A DNA stretch of 64,000 bases, from assembly GCA_900769975.1 (NCBI GenBank), contig CAAGIR010000290.1, forward strand, positions 28,436-92,435. Direction: 5' to 3'. Position 1 is the first letter of the stretch. Each line of letters opens with the position of its first letter. The DNA comes from Spirochaetia bacterium. Its GTDB lineage: Bacteria; Spirochaetota; Spirochaetia; Treponematales; Treponemataceae. The position numbers were made by a program, and so were the translations under genes. This document shows, piece by piece, positions 43,633-53,125 of the stretch. Below the pieces are notes generated by a model. It was not told the origin of the DNA, searched no databases, and saw nothing but the letters and a program-made list of their open reading frames with translations.

Positions 43633-44544
43633 ATGAATACGTTTTATTTTGGGTCGGCATTAAATCTTTCTTCTTTATATATGATAGCTGGCGCAGGAGC
43701 GGCAATTTCCCTTAAATCAGGAAAACTCAACCTGGGAGGCGAAAGTCAAATCTATGCGGGTGGATTTATTTGTGCTGTTTTGTTAAATATTTTTGGAAAA
43801 GCACAGAATTTTCAATTGTTACCGCAGTTATTTGCGATTTTTCTTGCAGGCACATCAGCCTTTTGTATAAGCGGGCTTTTATCACTTTTCTGTGCAATTT
43901 TACAGTACCGCAAAAATGCCGACTACCTATTTACAACATACATAGTTTCAGTTGCCACAATTCCTTTTATAGACGGACTTATAAGCGGTCCTTTTAGAAG
44001 CACTTCGGACAATCTACTGGCGACACCTTTTATTTTACAAAAGTTCAGATTTGGCCAGATTTTACCGCCTTCACCACTAAATATAAGCTTCATTTTTGCA
44101 ATAATTTTTCTGGTGGTGTTGTATTTTTTGATTTACAGAACAGCCTACGGACGAAAACTCTGCATTCTCGGTATTTCACCAGATTTTTCAAAGTTTTCAG
44201 GTTATAACATCAGATTTCTTTCCTACAGCTCTTCTTTTATTTCAGGCGGATTACATGGTCTGGCAGGTGCTTTCGCCATTTGCGGCACATATTTTACATG
44301 TCACAGCGGATTTTACTCAGGAATGGGATGGAATGCTTTTTCTTCTGCATTGATGGCCGGTTCAAATCCACTTTTTCTGATTTTTTCGTCGATTTTTATG
44401 GGATTTTTGAACACATATTCAAACAAATTTGCACTTTATAATAATTTCAGTTTTGATATGACAAATCTTTTGCAAGGTATAATAATTTTTGCGATTTCTT
44501 TTGTACATCTGAAAAACACAAAACGAGGTTTTTATGATAATTAA
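43633..44544 (+). CDS. ABC permease 1 (BMP-type importer)
   Basis: A ~303-aa inner-membrane permease with eight or more hydrophobic helices, of the BPD_transp_2 class that partners BMP lipoproteins. Family marks are a GAGAAISLKSGKLNLGGESQ segment near the start and SGGLHGLAGAFAICG in the second half. I start it at ATG 43633 (AGGA upstream) because an earlier in-frame start would overlap the ATPase gene end. It overlaps the second permease gene by 11 bp. Confidence 0.87.
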   Translation: MNTFYFGSALNLSSLYMIAGAGAAISLKSGKLNLGGESQIYAGGFICAVLLNIFGKAQNFQLLPQLFAIFLAGTSAFCISGLLSLFCAILQYRKNADYLFTTYIVSVATIPFIDGLISGPFRSTSDNLLATPFILQKFRFGQILPPSPLNISFIFAIIFLVVLYFLIYRTAYGRKLCILGISPDFSKFSGYNIRFLSYSSSFISGGLHGLAGAFAICGTYFTCHSGFYSGMGWNAFSSALMAGSNPLFLIFSSIFMGFLNTYSNKFALYNNFSFDMTNLLQGIIIFAISFVHLKNTKRGFYDN

Positions 44545-45343
44545 TGCCGTTTCTTTCTGCTGCCCTTTAATTTTATGTTCGCTTGGCGCACTTTATTCAG
44601 AATTTACAGGAAGCCTTGCACTTTTTCTAGATGGAATGGTCAGTTTCTCAGCTTTTTTGTTTTTTGCTTTTTTTGAATTCACATCCTCTATTACATTAAG
44701 TTTTATTTTTACCATTATTCTTTCTATAATCATAACTGGATTTTTTTCTTTTTTGATTGCAAAGTTTAATGCGAACAAATTTATTGCTTCAATCGGATTA
44801 AACCTTTTATTTTCTGCTTTGCCGTCCACATTTTCGTCGATAATTTTTAAAACAAGAGGGATTTTAAGTTCTTCCATTTTATCACAAACGATAACGCCTT
44901 TACAGTCAAACATAATTACAATCATCTTAACGATATTTTTTATAACTGGCGGCATTCTTTTTTTACAAAAAACAAGAGTCGGACTGTACATCAGGATAAG
45001 CGGATGCAATTCAGATGTATTACTTTCAAAAGGAATAAACCCTAAAACTCACCAAATGGTTGGGTGGGTAATTGCAGGGATGTATGCTTCTAGTGCAGGC
45101 TGTTTTCTTACAATGAAAATCTGCTCTTTTGTTCCAAATATTTCAAGCGGAAGAGGATGGCTTGCCCTGGCAGCCGTATTTCTGGGCAAAAAAAATCCCA
45201 TAAAAATAATAATATTTGTTACGATTTTCTGTATCGCAGAATTGACAGCTGCAAACCTTCAAAATTTTATTCCACAGCTGCCATCTTCTGTCTTAATTTC
45301 GTTTCCGTATATAATTGCTTTATGCCTTGTATTCTTCAACTGA
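44534..45343 (+). CDS. ABC permease 2 (BMP-type importer)
   Basis: A 269-aa partner permease with about eight membrane helices; recognisable are GSLALFLDGMVSFSAF and the MYASSAGCFLTMKI segment. Together with the first permease it makes the heterodimeric channel of the importer. Its last 24 bp overlap the end of the convergent MCP gene, a tail-to-tail overlap that leaves no room for a separate terminator. Confidence 0.85.
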   Translation: MIINAVSFCCPLILCSLGALYSEFTGSLALFLDGMVSFSAFLFFAFFEFTSSITLSFIFTIILSIIITGFFSFLIAKFNANKFIASIGLNLLFSALPSTFSSIIFKTRGILSSSILSQTITPLQSNIITIILTIFFITGGILFLQKTRVGLYIRISGCNSDVLLSKGINPKTHQMVGWVIAGMYASSAGCFLTMKICSFVPNISSGRGWLALAAVFLGKKNPIKIIIFVTIFCIAELTAANLQNFIPQLPSSVLISFPYIIALCLVFFN

Positions 45344-47350
45344 ATCTAAATCAAACTGGATTTCTTCTTTTTCCTGATTTACAGTCGTGTTTGTTTCATT
45401 TGCCAAATATTCTTCGATTGCATCAAAATCCTGAAGTTCCTGCGAAACGGCATTTTCTATAGCATGTTCTTCATTTACTTTATCAACCGCTTCTTCAACT
45501 TCTTTTTTTGTTTTAAATTCTTCAAGGACATTTTCCAAATCTGTCATGTTTTTGTAGCTTTCTTTACTAGATTCGCTTACGTCCTTCATTTTCAAAACAA
45601 TGTCGTTTGTTCCTTTTTTTATCTGTTTAATAGATGCAGTCGTATGAACAAACAATTCATTCATAGCAGAAACTTCATCAGAAACAATTCCCTGACGTTC
45701 AGAAATTTCAGTACAGTAAGAATTAATTCTATCAGCAGCTTGTGCAGTTTCTTCTGTTCTGTCTTTAATATTGTGCATCTGATTATCAATTTTTCCGATT
45801 TCGTTGGTAATCTGCTGCAAAGATGAAACAATAACTTCTGAATGCGAACTTACCTTTGCAAAAGCAAGCGAGGCTTCTTTACTAGAATCATTTGCAAGAG
45901 AAACAGCATTTACAATGTTTTGTACAACCTCAGAAATACGCACAGAGTTAGTCTGAGTTGCTTCTGCCAGAGAACGGATTTCTGATGCAACAACGCTAAA
46001 TCCTTTTCCTGCTTCACCAGCATGTGCTGATTCAATTGCCGCATTCATAGCGAGCAGGTTTGTTTTGTTTGCAACAGAATTAATAATAGTAACGACATTT
46101 TTAACTTCATCCAGCTTGTCATTAATGTCATTTAAAAGTTTCTTTGTTGCAGATATTTTTTCATCACCGTCTTGTACATAATCTTTCATTTCAAGAGCAC
46201 TTTGTGTTCTCTTTGTAGACATATCATTAATATTTTCAAGCGTTTCAACAACATGGTTTACGGCAACATTACTTTCAGTTAATGCTACGTTTTGAGTTTT
46301 GCTGTTATCTACAAGAATTGCAATGTGATTGTTCATCTGAGAAATTGCTTCCACTGTATGGTTTACAACATCAGCGATAGTTTCAAATTCTTTGTTTATA
46401 GAATCAAGCCTTTCATCTATCTGACTTGTAGCCGCAGCCGTACTGTTTGCCGAATCATTAATCTGATATCCGGAAGAAATCGCTTTTGATGCGGTCGTTT
46501 TTACAATTACAAAGAAATCGTTTATCTGCGAAATCATTTCGTTTAAGTTAGCCATTAAAGAATAAACTTCCGAACTTCCCGAAGGTTTTAATTCTACAGA
46601 AAAATCTTTTTTTGCAAGTGTTGAAGTTGCATTTTTAATTCCAATTATTCGCTTAGCTTCTCTTGTAGTTACAAAAAGAATCAAAACGGCAAGTAAAACA
46701 CACGAAAGGAAAGCCATAATGATAGATGTAGTCATCGTATTTTTAAATTTTGATGCAAATAACGATGCCATCTGATAGCTTGACTGTTTATTTATTTTTA
46801 AAATTGAATCCCTGGAACGGTTAATTCCTTCTACTTCGGCATGAGCAATTTCTACTAATTCATAAAGAGATGAAAAAACTTCATTTTCAGGGTCACTTTC
46901 ATAAGCCTGACGAACACCATTTGTCAAAATTGCATTTTCATTTGAAACAGAAAGCGTAATCGTAGCCATTTGTGCAAAAACTTCGTTTATAGGATCAAAA
47001 CGCGACTTCAATAAATCCCACAAAGTTGCAATAGATTCAACACTTTCTTTTAAATCCTCTGGGAAATATTTTACTACAGCAGACGTCAGCAAAGTATTAA
47101 TATTATCATCTAGACTTGTAACTTTTGTATTCCATTCACGCTCCGCAGAAATAGTTCTAAACCCGCGGTAATCCATATCATCCAGATATGTAATCAACTC
47201 GTTCAAATCGGAAGTTACACGAGCCTGTACAACCTGATATTCTTTCATTTGAGTCATTCTGTTTGTACCAGAAACCGAACTCACCGTAAGGATAAAAACC
47301 TGTATTACAGTCAGAGCCACAATCATAGAAAATTTGGAATTTAATTTCAT
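45320..47350 (-). CDS. Methyl-accepting chemotaxis protein, second
   Basis: A 676-aa receptor with an N-terminal membrane helix (~8-28), an all-helical periplasmic sensor (~30-205, of the four-helix-bundle kind), a second helix (~208-232), a short HAMP-like linker and the signalling domain with NLLAMNAAIESAHAGEAGKG (~430). The C-terminal ~60 residues are acidic and free of the usual CheR-docking pentapeptide. No Shine-Dalgarno stronger than AAGAAGG is seen. Not in an operon with its neighbours. Confidence 0.9.
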   Translation of the reverse strand: MKLNSKFSMIVALTVIQVFILTVSSVSGTNRMTQMKEYQVVQARVTSDLNELITYLDDMDYRGFRTISAEREWNTKVTSLDDNINTLLTSAVVKYFPEDLKESVESIATLWDLLKSRFDPINEVFAQMATITLSVSNENAILTNGVRQAYESDPENEVFSSLYELVEIAHAEVEGINRSRDSILKINKQSSYQMASLFASKFKNTMTTSIIMAFLSCVLLAVLILFVTTREAKRIIGIKNATSTLAKKDFSVELKPSGSSEVYSLMANLNEMISQINDFFVIVKTTASKAISSGYQINDSANSTAAATSQIDERLDSINKEFETIADVVNHTVEAISQMNNHIAILVDNSKTQNVALTESNVAVNHVVETLENINDMSTKRTQSALEMKDYVQDGDEKISATKKLLNDINDKLDEVKNVVTIINSVANKTNLLAMNAAIESAHAGEAGKGFSVVASEIRSLAEATQTNSVRISEVVQNIVNAVSLANDSSKEASLAFAKVSSHSEVIVSSLQQITNEIGKIDNQMHNIKDRTEETAQAADRINSYCTEISERQGIVSDEVSAMNELFVHTTASIKQIKKGTNDIVLKMKDVSESSKESYKNMTDLENVLEEFKTKKEVEEAVDKVNEEHAIENAVSQELQDFDAIEEYLANETNTTVNQEKEEIQFDLDSVEEYKA

Positions 47351-47485
47351 ACAGCAACCTTCTTTTCTTTTTAAAAAAACTTTTGCAAATAAGAGTTTTC
47401 CCTTATATAATTATTATTCCAAATTTAAAAAAAATCAAATAAAAAAAGTCTATATTTATTGTAAAAAATCACAAAAAACAGAAAT

Positions 47486-48958
47486 TTATTTGCCTATAGC
47501 AATCATAATTGATATTGAACTCAAAACTATACTCAAGATTGTAGAAATGACTCCACCAATCTGGTTAAAATAATAAGTAAAGGAATTTGACTGTGCTTCA
47601 ATTACTGTTTCTGGCGGAATAAAACTGTTCTTGCTGATTTTCTTTCCGTTTGTATCAAAAATTTTTACAGCCTCACCAGCGTTTTGTGATTTTATAAATC
47701 CACCAGCCAAAGATACATAATATTCATAAGTTCTGTTTGGAATGTAAGGATATCTGCCAGGATTATAAACAGCCCCGGAAACAGTAACGAAGAACTGGCG
47801 GAACGGAATAATAAGCGTATCACCGTTTTCTATAGTCAATTCAGAATAAAACGAGGCATCATACAAAATATCTTCCAGATTTATAGGGATTTCTTCTTCC
47901 CCTCTGATAATATATGCTTTTTGCAAATCTGAAACTGAAGTAAACAAACCTCTATGATTTCTAATAAAGAAAGCATAATTAGTACCATATTCAAAGTTTA
48001 AAGACACTTTTGTAGAAGAAAGCAAATCTGTACCTGTTTTACTTGTATCTTGAATAACAGCACCTTCTATAAATAAAACTGGCTGTAAAGTTGAATATGA
48101 CATAATGGTAACTGAATCATAACCCTGCAAAATATATTGATTGAAAATTTCATCATCAAGAGAAGTTGCTTTTATATAATTCATTTCACCAGAAAGAGAA
48201 TTTTCGCTTTTTACACTTTCAATCTGAATACGAGACAAATCAGCATATTCTGTAAGGCCGCTACCATACTTTTCTATCAATTCTTTTAGGTTTTCGCCAG
48301 CAAGCAATTCATAAGTTCCAGGACGTTCTACTTCGCCGCTGACAGTAACCTTTCTGTCCATTCGCTGTACGATAATAGTATCTCCCGGCCGCACAAATGG
48401 ATCTTTTGTAAAATCTCCGTTTCTTTTTGATTCAAATAAATCTACTTTTTTTTGCTTGCCTTCTGTTGTATAAACAGTAATATTTCTGACAGACGAATAA
48501 TCTGTTAAAAGTCCGCTTAAAACATCTGAAACACGAGATAATCCCCACGCTTCTACTTCCTGAACAGTTTTTACTTCACCTTTTACCGTAACTTTAAAAA
48601 CAGAAGGAGAAACTAAAGTAAATTGAACGCCACTCATAGGATAATTACGCAAAACAATTTCTTCGACTTCTTTTTTTATAGAAAGATATGTTTTACCTCG
48701 TGCTTTTACAACACCAAAATTTCCGATTCGCATTTCATAAGTTGCATCAACATTAATATGAACGCTTACAGGATTTCCGTTATAAGCATAAGAAAGAAGA
48801 TATACATCTCCAGGAGTAACAAGGTAATCTTTACTGGACATTACTAATTGTGCTGAAACAGAAAATCCCGCCTTTACATCTTTTTCACTTTCACTTTCAA
48901 TTGCAAACAAGGAAGCAAAAGTCATTAAACAAAATATAATAGAAAACAATTTTTTCAT
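47486..48958 (-). CDS. Polysaccharide export (Wza/SLBB-type) protein
   Basis: A 490-aa secreted protein with a Sec signal peptide (~1-19). A Poly_export domain comes first (YLVTPGDVYLLSYAY, ~45-115), followed by three or four SLBB-like units (VTVKGEVKTVQEVEAWG, VTVSGEVERPGTYELLAGE, VTVSGAVYNPGRYPYIP). A C-terminal hydrophobic helix (~468-488) could be an outer-membrane anchor, as in Wza. It would form the outer-membrane exit for surface polysaccharide. A run of about ten G precedes its start (read on the minus strand) in place of a normal Shine-Dalgarno, which suggests phase-variable expression. Confidence 0.82.
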   Translation of the reverse strand: MKKLFSIIFCLMTFASLFAIESESEKDVKAGFSVSAQLVMSSKDYLVTPGDVYLLSYAYNGNPVSVHINVDATYEMRIGNFGVVKARGKTYLSIKKEVEEIVLRNYPMSGVQFTLVSPSVFKVTVKGEVKTVQEVEAWGLSRVSDVLSGLLTDYSSVRNITVYTTEGKQKKVDLFESKRNGDFTKDPFVRPGDTIIVQRMDRKVTVSGEVERPGTYELLAGENLKELIEKYGSGLTEYADLSRIQIESVKSENSLSGEMNYIKATSLDDEIFNQYILQGYDSVTIMSYSTLQPVLFIEGAVIQDTSKTGTDLLSSTKVSLNFEYGTNYAFFIRNHRGLFTSVSDLQKAYIIRGEEEIPINLEDILYDASFYSELTIENGDTLIIPFRQFFVTVSGAVYNPGRYPYIPNRTYEYYVSLAGGFIKSQNAGEAVKIFDTNGKKISKNSFIPPETVIEAQSNSFTYYFNQIGGVISTILSIVLSSISIMIAIGK

Positions 48959-48970
48959 AAAATATCGTTA

Positions 48971-48980
48971 CCCCCCCCCC
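48971..48980 (-). repeat. Poly-G tract (about 10 G on the coding strand) in the exporter leader
   Basis: A homopolymer of ten C on the plus strand, 12 nt upstream of the exporter ATG and directly after TTTAATAC, which may be its -10 region. Length changes would alter promoter or ribosome-binding-site spacing. Confidence 0.8.
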
Positions 48981-48983
48981 GTA

Positions 48984-49064
48984 TTAAAAAATTAGCAATG
49001 ACACTGCTTCAACTGTAATCAAGCACAAAGCCCATACAATTATTATTTTTGTAAATCTTTTCAT
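48984..49064 (-). CDS. Possible 26-aa membrane peptide upstream of the G tract
   Basis: ATG at 49064 to TAA at 48984: a basic start MKRFTK and then a hydrophobic stretch IIIVWALCLITVEAVSLLIF. It could be a leader peptide or small membrane protein, stopping just before the G tract. No strong Shine-Dalgarno. Confidence 0.35.
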   Translation of the reverse strand: MKRFTKIIIVWALCLITVEAVSLLIF

Positions 49065-49207
49065 TCTATCTTCTCTGCCGAAAAAGCTTTTTAAGTCAAA
49101 TTTAACCAGAAATCAAAAATTAGTAATATTTTATTAATTTTATAATTATAAATAATATCTTACTAATTTTCAATATTTACTCTTGTTTTTTTAGTATTTT
49201 TTTACTA

Positions 49208-49564
49208 ATGATGTTTAATGAAAATTTGAAATACTTTATGGAGTGCAGAGGAATTCAATCAAAGGAATTATCTGCAAAAACAAACATAAGTATTAATACT
49301 ATAAACAGTTACCTCAAAAAAGGCGGTTCCATCCCTGATGTAGAAAAAGCATTCCGCATCGCAAAAGCACTGGACATTCCGATGGAACTGCTCATAACAG
49401 GATTTTCTTTAACAGAAAGAAAAATAAAGCCACCTTCGAAGACAAATATCCTGAAACCGCAGATACTGGAAATTGAAAGCATACTTATTCATTTTTCACA
49501 AAAAGATTTAGACATCATTTCTTCCGTCATTAAAACGATTGCTGAAAAATATCCGCAAGACTAA
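49208..49564 (+). CDS. XRE-family transcriptional regulator
   Basis: A 118-aa protein with an N-terminal Cro/C1 HTH (IQSKELSAKTNISINTINSYLKKGGSIPD, ~16-45) and a helical C-terminal half that probably dimerises. It stands alone between the exporter and the cellulase gene. Upstream sequence is very AT-rich. Target unknown; the adjacent exporter is the obvious candidate. Confidence 0.8.
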   Translation: MMFNENLKYFMECRGIQSKELSAKTNISINTINSYLKKGGSIPDVEKAFRIAKALDIPMELLITGFSLTERKIKPPSKTNILKPQILEIESILIHFSQKDLDIISSVIKTIAEKYPQD

Positions 49565-49720
49565 AAAAACTTTCCAAAACACACCACACCGCACAACCCT
49601 ACCGCTCTACACAACACTGCAGCCCGCCATCGCACCCACGCCCGCCACAGTCACAGTCACGCTTCGCACACCAAGTCCCGCCTAAACACCACAAAAAACT
49701 GTCGGTCGGTCACAAAAAAC
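49565..49720. other. G-poor, C-rich intergenic stretch
   Basis: About 150 bp that is strikingly poor in G on the plus strand and rich in CA/CC (49575-49685), unlike the AT-rich surroundings. No gene or hairpin is seen. Confidence 0.4.
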
Positions 49721-49748
49721 TTTACTATTACAAAAATAATGGTATAAT
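49721..49748 (+). promoter_or_regulatory. Cellulase gene promoter
   Basis: TTTACT (49721-49726), 16-nt spacer, TATAAT (49743-49748). The Shine-Dalgarno GAGG and the ATG at 49794 follow. Confidence 0.6.
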
Positions 49749-49793
49749 TCTATAGAAAATTTTTTATAAAAAAACTAAATGAGGTAACCAATA

Positions 49794-51158
49794 ATGAAAA
49801 AAATCTTATTAACTCTAGGAGTTATTTTATCCATTTTTTGCATCAGTAGTTGTGTTCCAGACAACAAACAATCCGACGCTATCAACGAAATTGTAAATCC
49901 CAACAATAAAAACGAAACTACTGGTGATAAAGAAGATACCGACAAAAAAGACGAAACTACTTCCGACACAACAGAAGACACCACCATTAAACACGTTTCT
50001 GCCCCAAACCCAATATTCACCAAAAATGACAGCACAATAACCGACACAGGAACAAAAACGTTCACTGCAGAATCTGCAATTGAAACAGTAAAAGCGATGA
50101 AAACAGGCTGGAATCTAGGAAATACACTCGATGCAACTAACGGTGCCGGCTTAAATTCAGAAACAGGTTGGGGACAACCAAAAACCACCAAAGCAATGAT
50201 AGACGGCTTAAAAGCATCTGGTATGAAAACAATCCGAATTCCAGTTTCATGGTCAAATCACATCATTGACAGCAACTACACCATCGACCCAGAATGGATG
50301 GCACGCGTAAAACAAATCGTAGACTGGGCAATCGAAGACGATTTATACGTGATTTTAAACATCCACCACGATAACGGCGGCAGCCCAGCACAACTACAAC
50401 GAGGAAAAGGCTTTTATCCAAACAAACTCAACTACGAAGAATCCCTACGCTTTATAGTAAATGTCTGGTCACAAATCAGCCTTGCTTTTAATAACGGCTA
50501 CGACGAACACCTTCTTTTTGAAGTATTAAATGAACCACGCCTCCGCGGAACAGATTACGAATGGAGTTATGATGCAAATTCCACAGAATGTCAAGAATCA
50601 GCAGAAGTTTTAAACGATTACAACCAGGTAGCATTAGACACAATCAGAAATTCGGGCGGAAATAATAAAAAACGCTTTGTTCTTATACCAGGCTTACGTG
50701 CAGATTTAGGCTGTGCAACACTCGATGCTTTCAAAATGCCGCAAGACCTAGAAACAGGCAGACTAATCCTTTCAGTTCACATGTATTCACCTTACGATTT
50801 TGCAATGAATAAAACTGGCACAAAAGAATTCACCACATCATTAAGTTCCCAACTTGCACAGTCATTTAAGCTTTTAAACGACAAGTTTATTTCAAAAGGA
50901 TACGGAGTAATCATAGGCGAATATGGTGCAACAAACAAAAATAACCTCGAAGAACGAGTAAAATGGTTCCAGTTCTTTATAAAATATTCACGAAAATATG
51001 GAATTACAAGCTGTCTTTGGGACAACGGAGTCTGGGATGTTTCCAACACAACAGATTATGGTGAAAAATTCGGTTTCTACAACAGAACTGCACAAACCTG
51101 GTACTTCCCAGAAATCCTAGAAGCAATAATGACAGAGGCAAATGCTTCCATGCAATAA
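49794..51158 (+). CDS. GH5 endo-glucanase lipoprotein
   Basis: A 454-aa lipoprotein with lipobox ISSC (Cys ~19), a Thr/Asp/Lys-rich linker (~20-95) and a GH5 catalytic domain (~98-450). Family marks: GWNLGNTLDA, TIRIPVSW, YVILNIHHD, the acid/base Glu in LNEPR (E247) and the nucleophile Glu in IIGEYGA (E376), then LWDNG. This layout is that of GH5 subfamily 4 cellulases and xyloglucanases. The enzyme would cut plant beta-glucans at the cell surface, which fits a plant-fibre gut habitat. Single gene with its own promoter. Confidence 0.93.
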   Translation: MKKILLTLGVILSIFCISSCVPDNKQSDAINEIVNPNNKNETTGDKEDTDKKDETTSDTTEDTTIKHVSAPNPIFTKNDSTITDTGTKTFTAESAIETVKAMKTGWNLGNTLDATNGAGLNSETGWGQPKTTKAMIDGLKASGMKTIRIPVSWSNHIIDSNYTIDPEWMARVKQIVDWAIEDDLYVILNIHHDNGGSPAQLQRGKGFYPNKLNYEESLRFIVNVWSQISLAFNNGYDEHLLFEVLNEPRLRGTDYEWSYDANSTECQESAEVLNDYNQVALDTIRNSGGNNKKRFVLIPGLRADLGCATLDAFKMPQDLETGRLILSVHMYSPYDFAMNKTGTKEFTTSLSSQLAQSFKLLNDKFISKGYGVIIGEYGATNKNNLEERVKWFQFFIKYSRKYGITSCLWDNGVWDVSNTTDYGEKFGFYNRTAQTWYFPEILEAIMTEANASMQ

Positions 51159-51340
51159 AATTTTAAGAGGGAGGAGAGCCTCCCTCGCTCCAGCCACAAG
51201 TCGCTGCGCTTTGTTGTGTCTTACGCTACCCACCCAGCGGGGCAAAAATCACGTACATCTCTGCCCCGCAACGCCCCAATCACCTCAAACAAAAAACATC
51301 CAACCTTGCCAACAAATAAAAAAACAGTTATCATAAAAAT
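51159..51340. other. GC-rich intergenic segment with two strong hairpins
   Basis: GAGGGAGG/CCTCCCTC with a 4-nt loop (51167-51186) directly follows the cellulase stop and may act as a terminator although no T-tract follows. GCGGGGCA (51237-51244) pairs with TGCCCCGC (51262-51269). The GC content contrasts with the genome. Confidence 0.45.
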
Positions 51341-52798
51341 ATGTCACTAAATTGCAATGAAATTAATTTAATATTATCAGAATTATCTTTAGAAGGTGCG
51401 TTCATCCAAGACATTATTCAACCAGGATTTGATACACTGGCACTGTATACTTACAAAGAAGGAACGGCAAAAACAGTTTTAATTTGTACCGCCCAGAATT
51501 CCGTACGCATAAACGAAACAAGAAAAAAAATCACAAAAAATAACAAACCACTGCGATTTATGGAGTTTTTACGCTCACGCATAAAAGGATGCAGAATAAA
51601 CCGCTGCAGCCAGATAGGACTGGAACGCGTCATAAAAATGGAACTTTCGCATAACGAAAATGAAGTTTTTCTTCTATATATAAGATTATGGAACAACGCC
51701 GCAAATGTTATCCTTTGCGACAAAAACGATTTAGTGCTGGATTCCATGTTCCGCCGTCCAGAACGCTACGAAGTAAAAGACGAAACATTTATACCGCCAG
51801 CAGTAATTCAGGAAAAATACAGCGAATGTGAAAAAAAATTCCCTGTAAGAAACTGGCACGACACACTTTTAAATGAAAACGACAGCACTTCATATCCAAA
51901 AAGTTTTAACGAATACATAGATTATTGGTACAGCGAATTTGCACAAAACCTTTCCAGAGAAGCTCTCTTGGAAAAGGCAGAAAAATGGTACACCTCAAAC
52001 CTTACAAAACGCGAAAATGCACTGAACAATCTTCTGCAAAAAAAAGAAAGCTTTAAAAATGCGGCAGATTTAAAACATCAGGGCGATTTAATTCTTGCTT
52101 TTGGGCATTTACTTACAGGAAATTCAAATTTTCTTGAATGTGAAGATTACGAAACAGGCAAAACAATTCAAATAGTCATAAACCCAAAGAAAACAGCACA
52201 GGAAAATGCTGCAGACTATTACAAAAATTACAAAAAAGCAGTGTCTGGTGCAGAAGAAATTGAACATGACCTTGAAATTGCAAAACTGCAGATAGAAAAA
52301 CTGAACAAACAATACGAAGAAATCAAAAACGAAAAAAATCCTGTAAAAATAGAACAGCTTTTACGAAAAGATTCTACTCCAAAACAAAAAATCAAAAAAA
52401 ATCACCCAGGGCTAGAATATCATGATAACGGCTGGCTCATATACGTAGGTCGTGATGCCAAAGAAAACGATGAATTGCTGCGACATCATGTGCGTGGTGA
52501 AGATTTGTGGATGCACGTGCGCGATTTTCCAGGCGGTTATGTGTTTATAAAAGCACAAAAAGGCAAAACCATTCCGCTTGACATTTTGCTGGATGCAGGA
52601 AATCTTGCCGTTTATTATTCCAAAGCACGCAAAGCAGGCAAAACAGATTTGTATTATACTCAGGTAAAGTATCTGCGTCGTGCAAAAAACGGTCCAAAAG
52701 GTCTTGTCCTGCCAACGCAAGAAAAAAACCTCTGCATCCAGACAGATAAACAACGCCTTTCTAAACTTGATTTTTTACAAAAAGAAATGGAAATGTAA
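51341..52798 (+). CDS. NFACT protein (RqcH/FbpA-like)
   Basis: A 485-aa protein with an NFACT-N domain (~1-200), a coiled-coil middle (~230-340, KLQIEKLNKQYEEIKNEKN) and an NFACT-R/DUF814 domain (~360-460, HHVRGEDLWMHVRDFPGGYV). RqcH binds stalled 60S/50S-type ribosomal complexes and adds alanine tails; older names call this family fibronectin-binding. It is shorter than Bacillus RqcH (~570 aa), and the expected Asp-Arg pair of NFACT-N appears as Glu-Arg (GLERVI), so tailing activity is uncertain. Confidence 0.85.
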   Translation: MSLNCNEINLILSELSLEGAFIQDIIQPGFDTLALYTYKEGTAKTVLICTAQNSVRINETRKKITKNNKPLRFMEFLRSRIKGCRINRCSQIGLERVIKMELSHNENEVFLLYIRLWNNAANVILCDKNDLVLDSMFRRPERYEVKDETFIPPAVIQEKYSECEKKFPVRNWHDTLLNENDSTSYPKSFNEYIDYWYSEFAQNLSREALLEKAEKWYTSNLTKRENALNNLLQKKESFKNAADLKHQGDLILAFGHLLTGNSNFLECEDYETGKTIQIVINPKKTAQENAADYYKNYKKAVSGAEEIEHDLEIAKLQIEKLNKQYEEIKNEKNPVKIEQLLRKDSTPKQKIKKNHPGLEYHDNGWLIYVGRDAKENDELLRHHVRGEDLWMHVRDFPGGYVFIKAQKGKTIPLDILLDAGNLAVYYSKARKAGKTDLYYTQVKYLRRAKNGPKGLVLPTQEKNLCIQTDKQRLSKLDFLQKEMEM

Positions 52799-52838
52799 AG
52801 TGAGTGTAAGTAAAATAGATGAAAATGGGAAAAATTTT

Positions 52839-52911
52839 TCGGGTATGCAGGATTTGAACCTGTGACCTCAACGTCCCGAACGTCGCGCGCTACCAGCTGC
52901 GCTAATACCCG
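52839..52911 (-). tRNA. tRNA-Pro (CGG)
   Basis: Minus strand CGGGTAT/ATACCCG acceptor stem, D-arm GCGCAGCTGGTAGCGC, anticodon loop TTCGGGA (anticodon CGG) on stem CGACG/CGTTG, T-loop TTCAAAT. The CCA end is not encoded. Confidence 0.93.
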
Positions 52912-52931
52912 AAAAAAAAATTGTAAAAAAA

Positions 52932-52956
52932 AAGCTTTCTGAATCTCAGAAAGCTT
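52932..52956 (-). terminator. Terminator after tRNA-Asp
   Basis: Stem AAGCTTTCTGA/TCAGAAAGCTT with a 3-nt loop, followed on the minus strand by a run of T; it separates tRNA-Asp from tRNA-Pro. Confidence 0.85.
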
Positions 52957-52958
52957 CT

Positions 52959-53032
52959 CGCGAGCGGCGGGGCTCGAACCCGCGATCTCCGGCGTGACAG
53001 GCCAGCGCGATAACCAGCTTCGCTACGCCCGC
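52959..53032 (-). tRNA. tRNA-Asp (GTC)
   Basis: Minus strand acceptor GCGGGCG/CGCTCGC, anticodon loop CTGTCAC (anticodon GTC) on stem CTGGC/GCCGG, T-loop TTCGAGC, discriminator G. CCA is not encoded. Confidence 0.95.
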
Positions 53033-53125
53033 TAGATGTTTTATATCTTATATGAAATAAGATTTTATGTCAATATCAAAAATTCATTTTTTTTAATTTT
53101 TTTTGTTTTTTATATTATTGAATTT

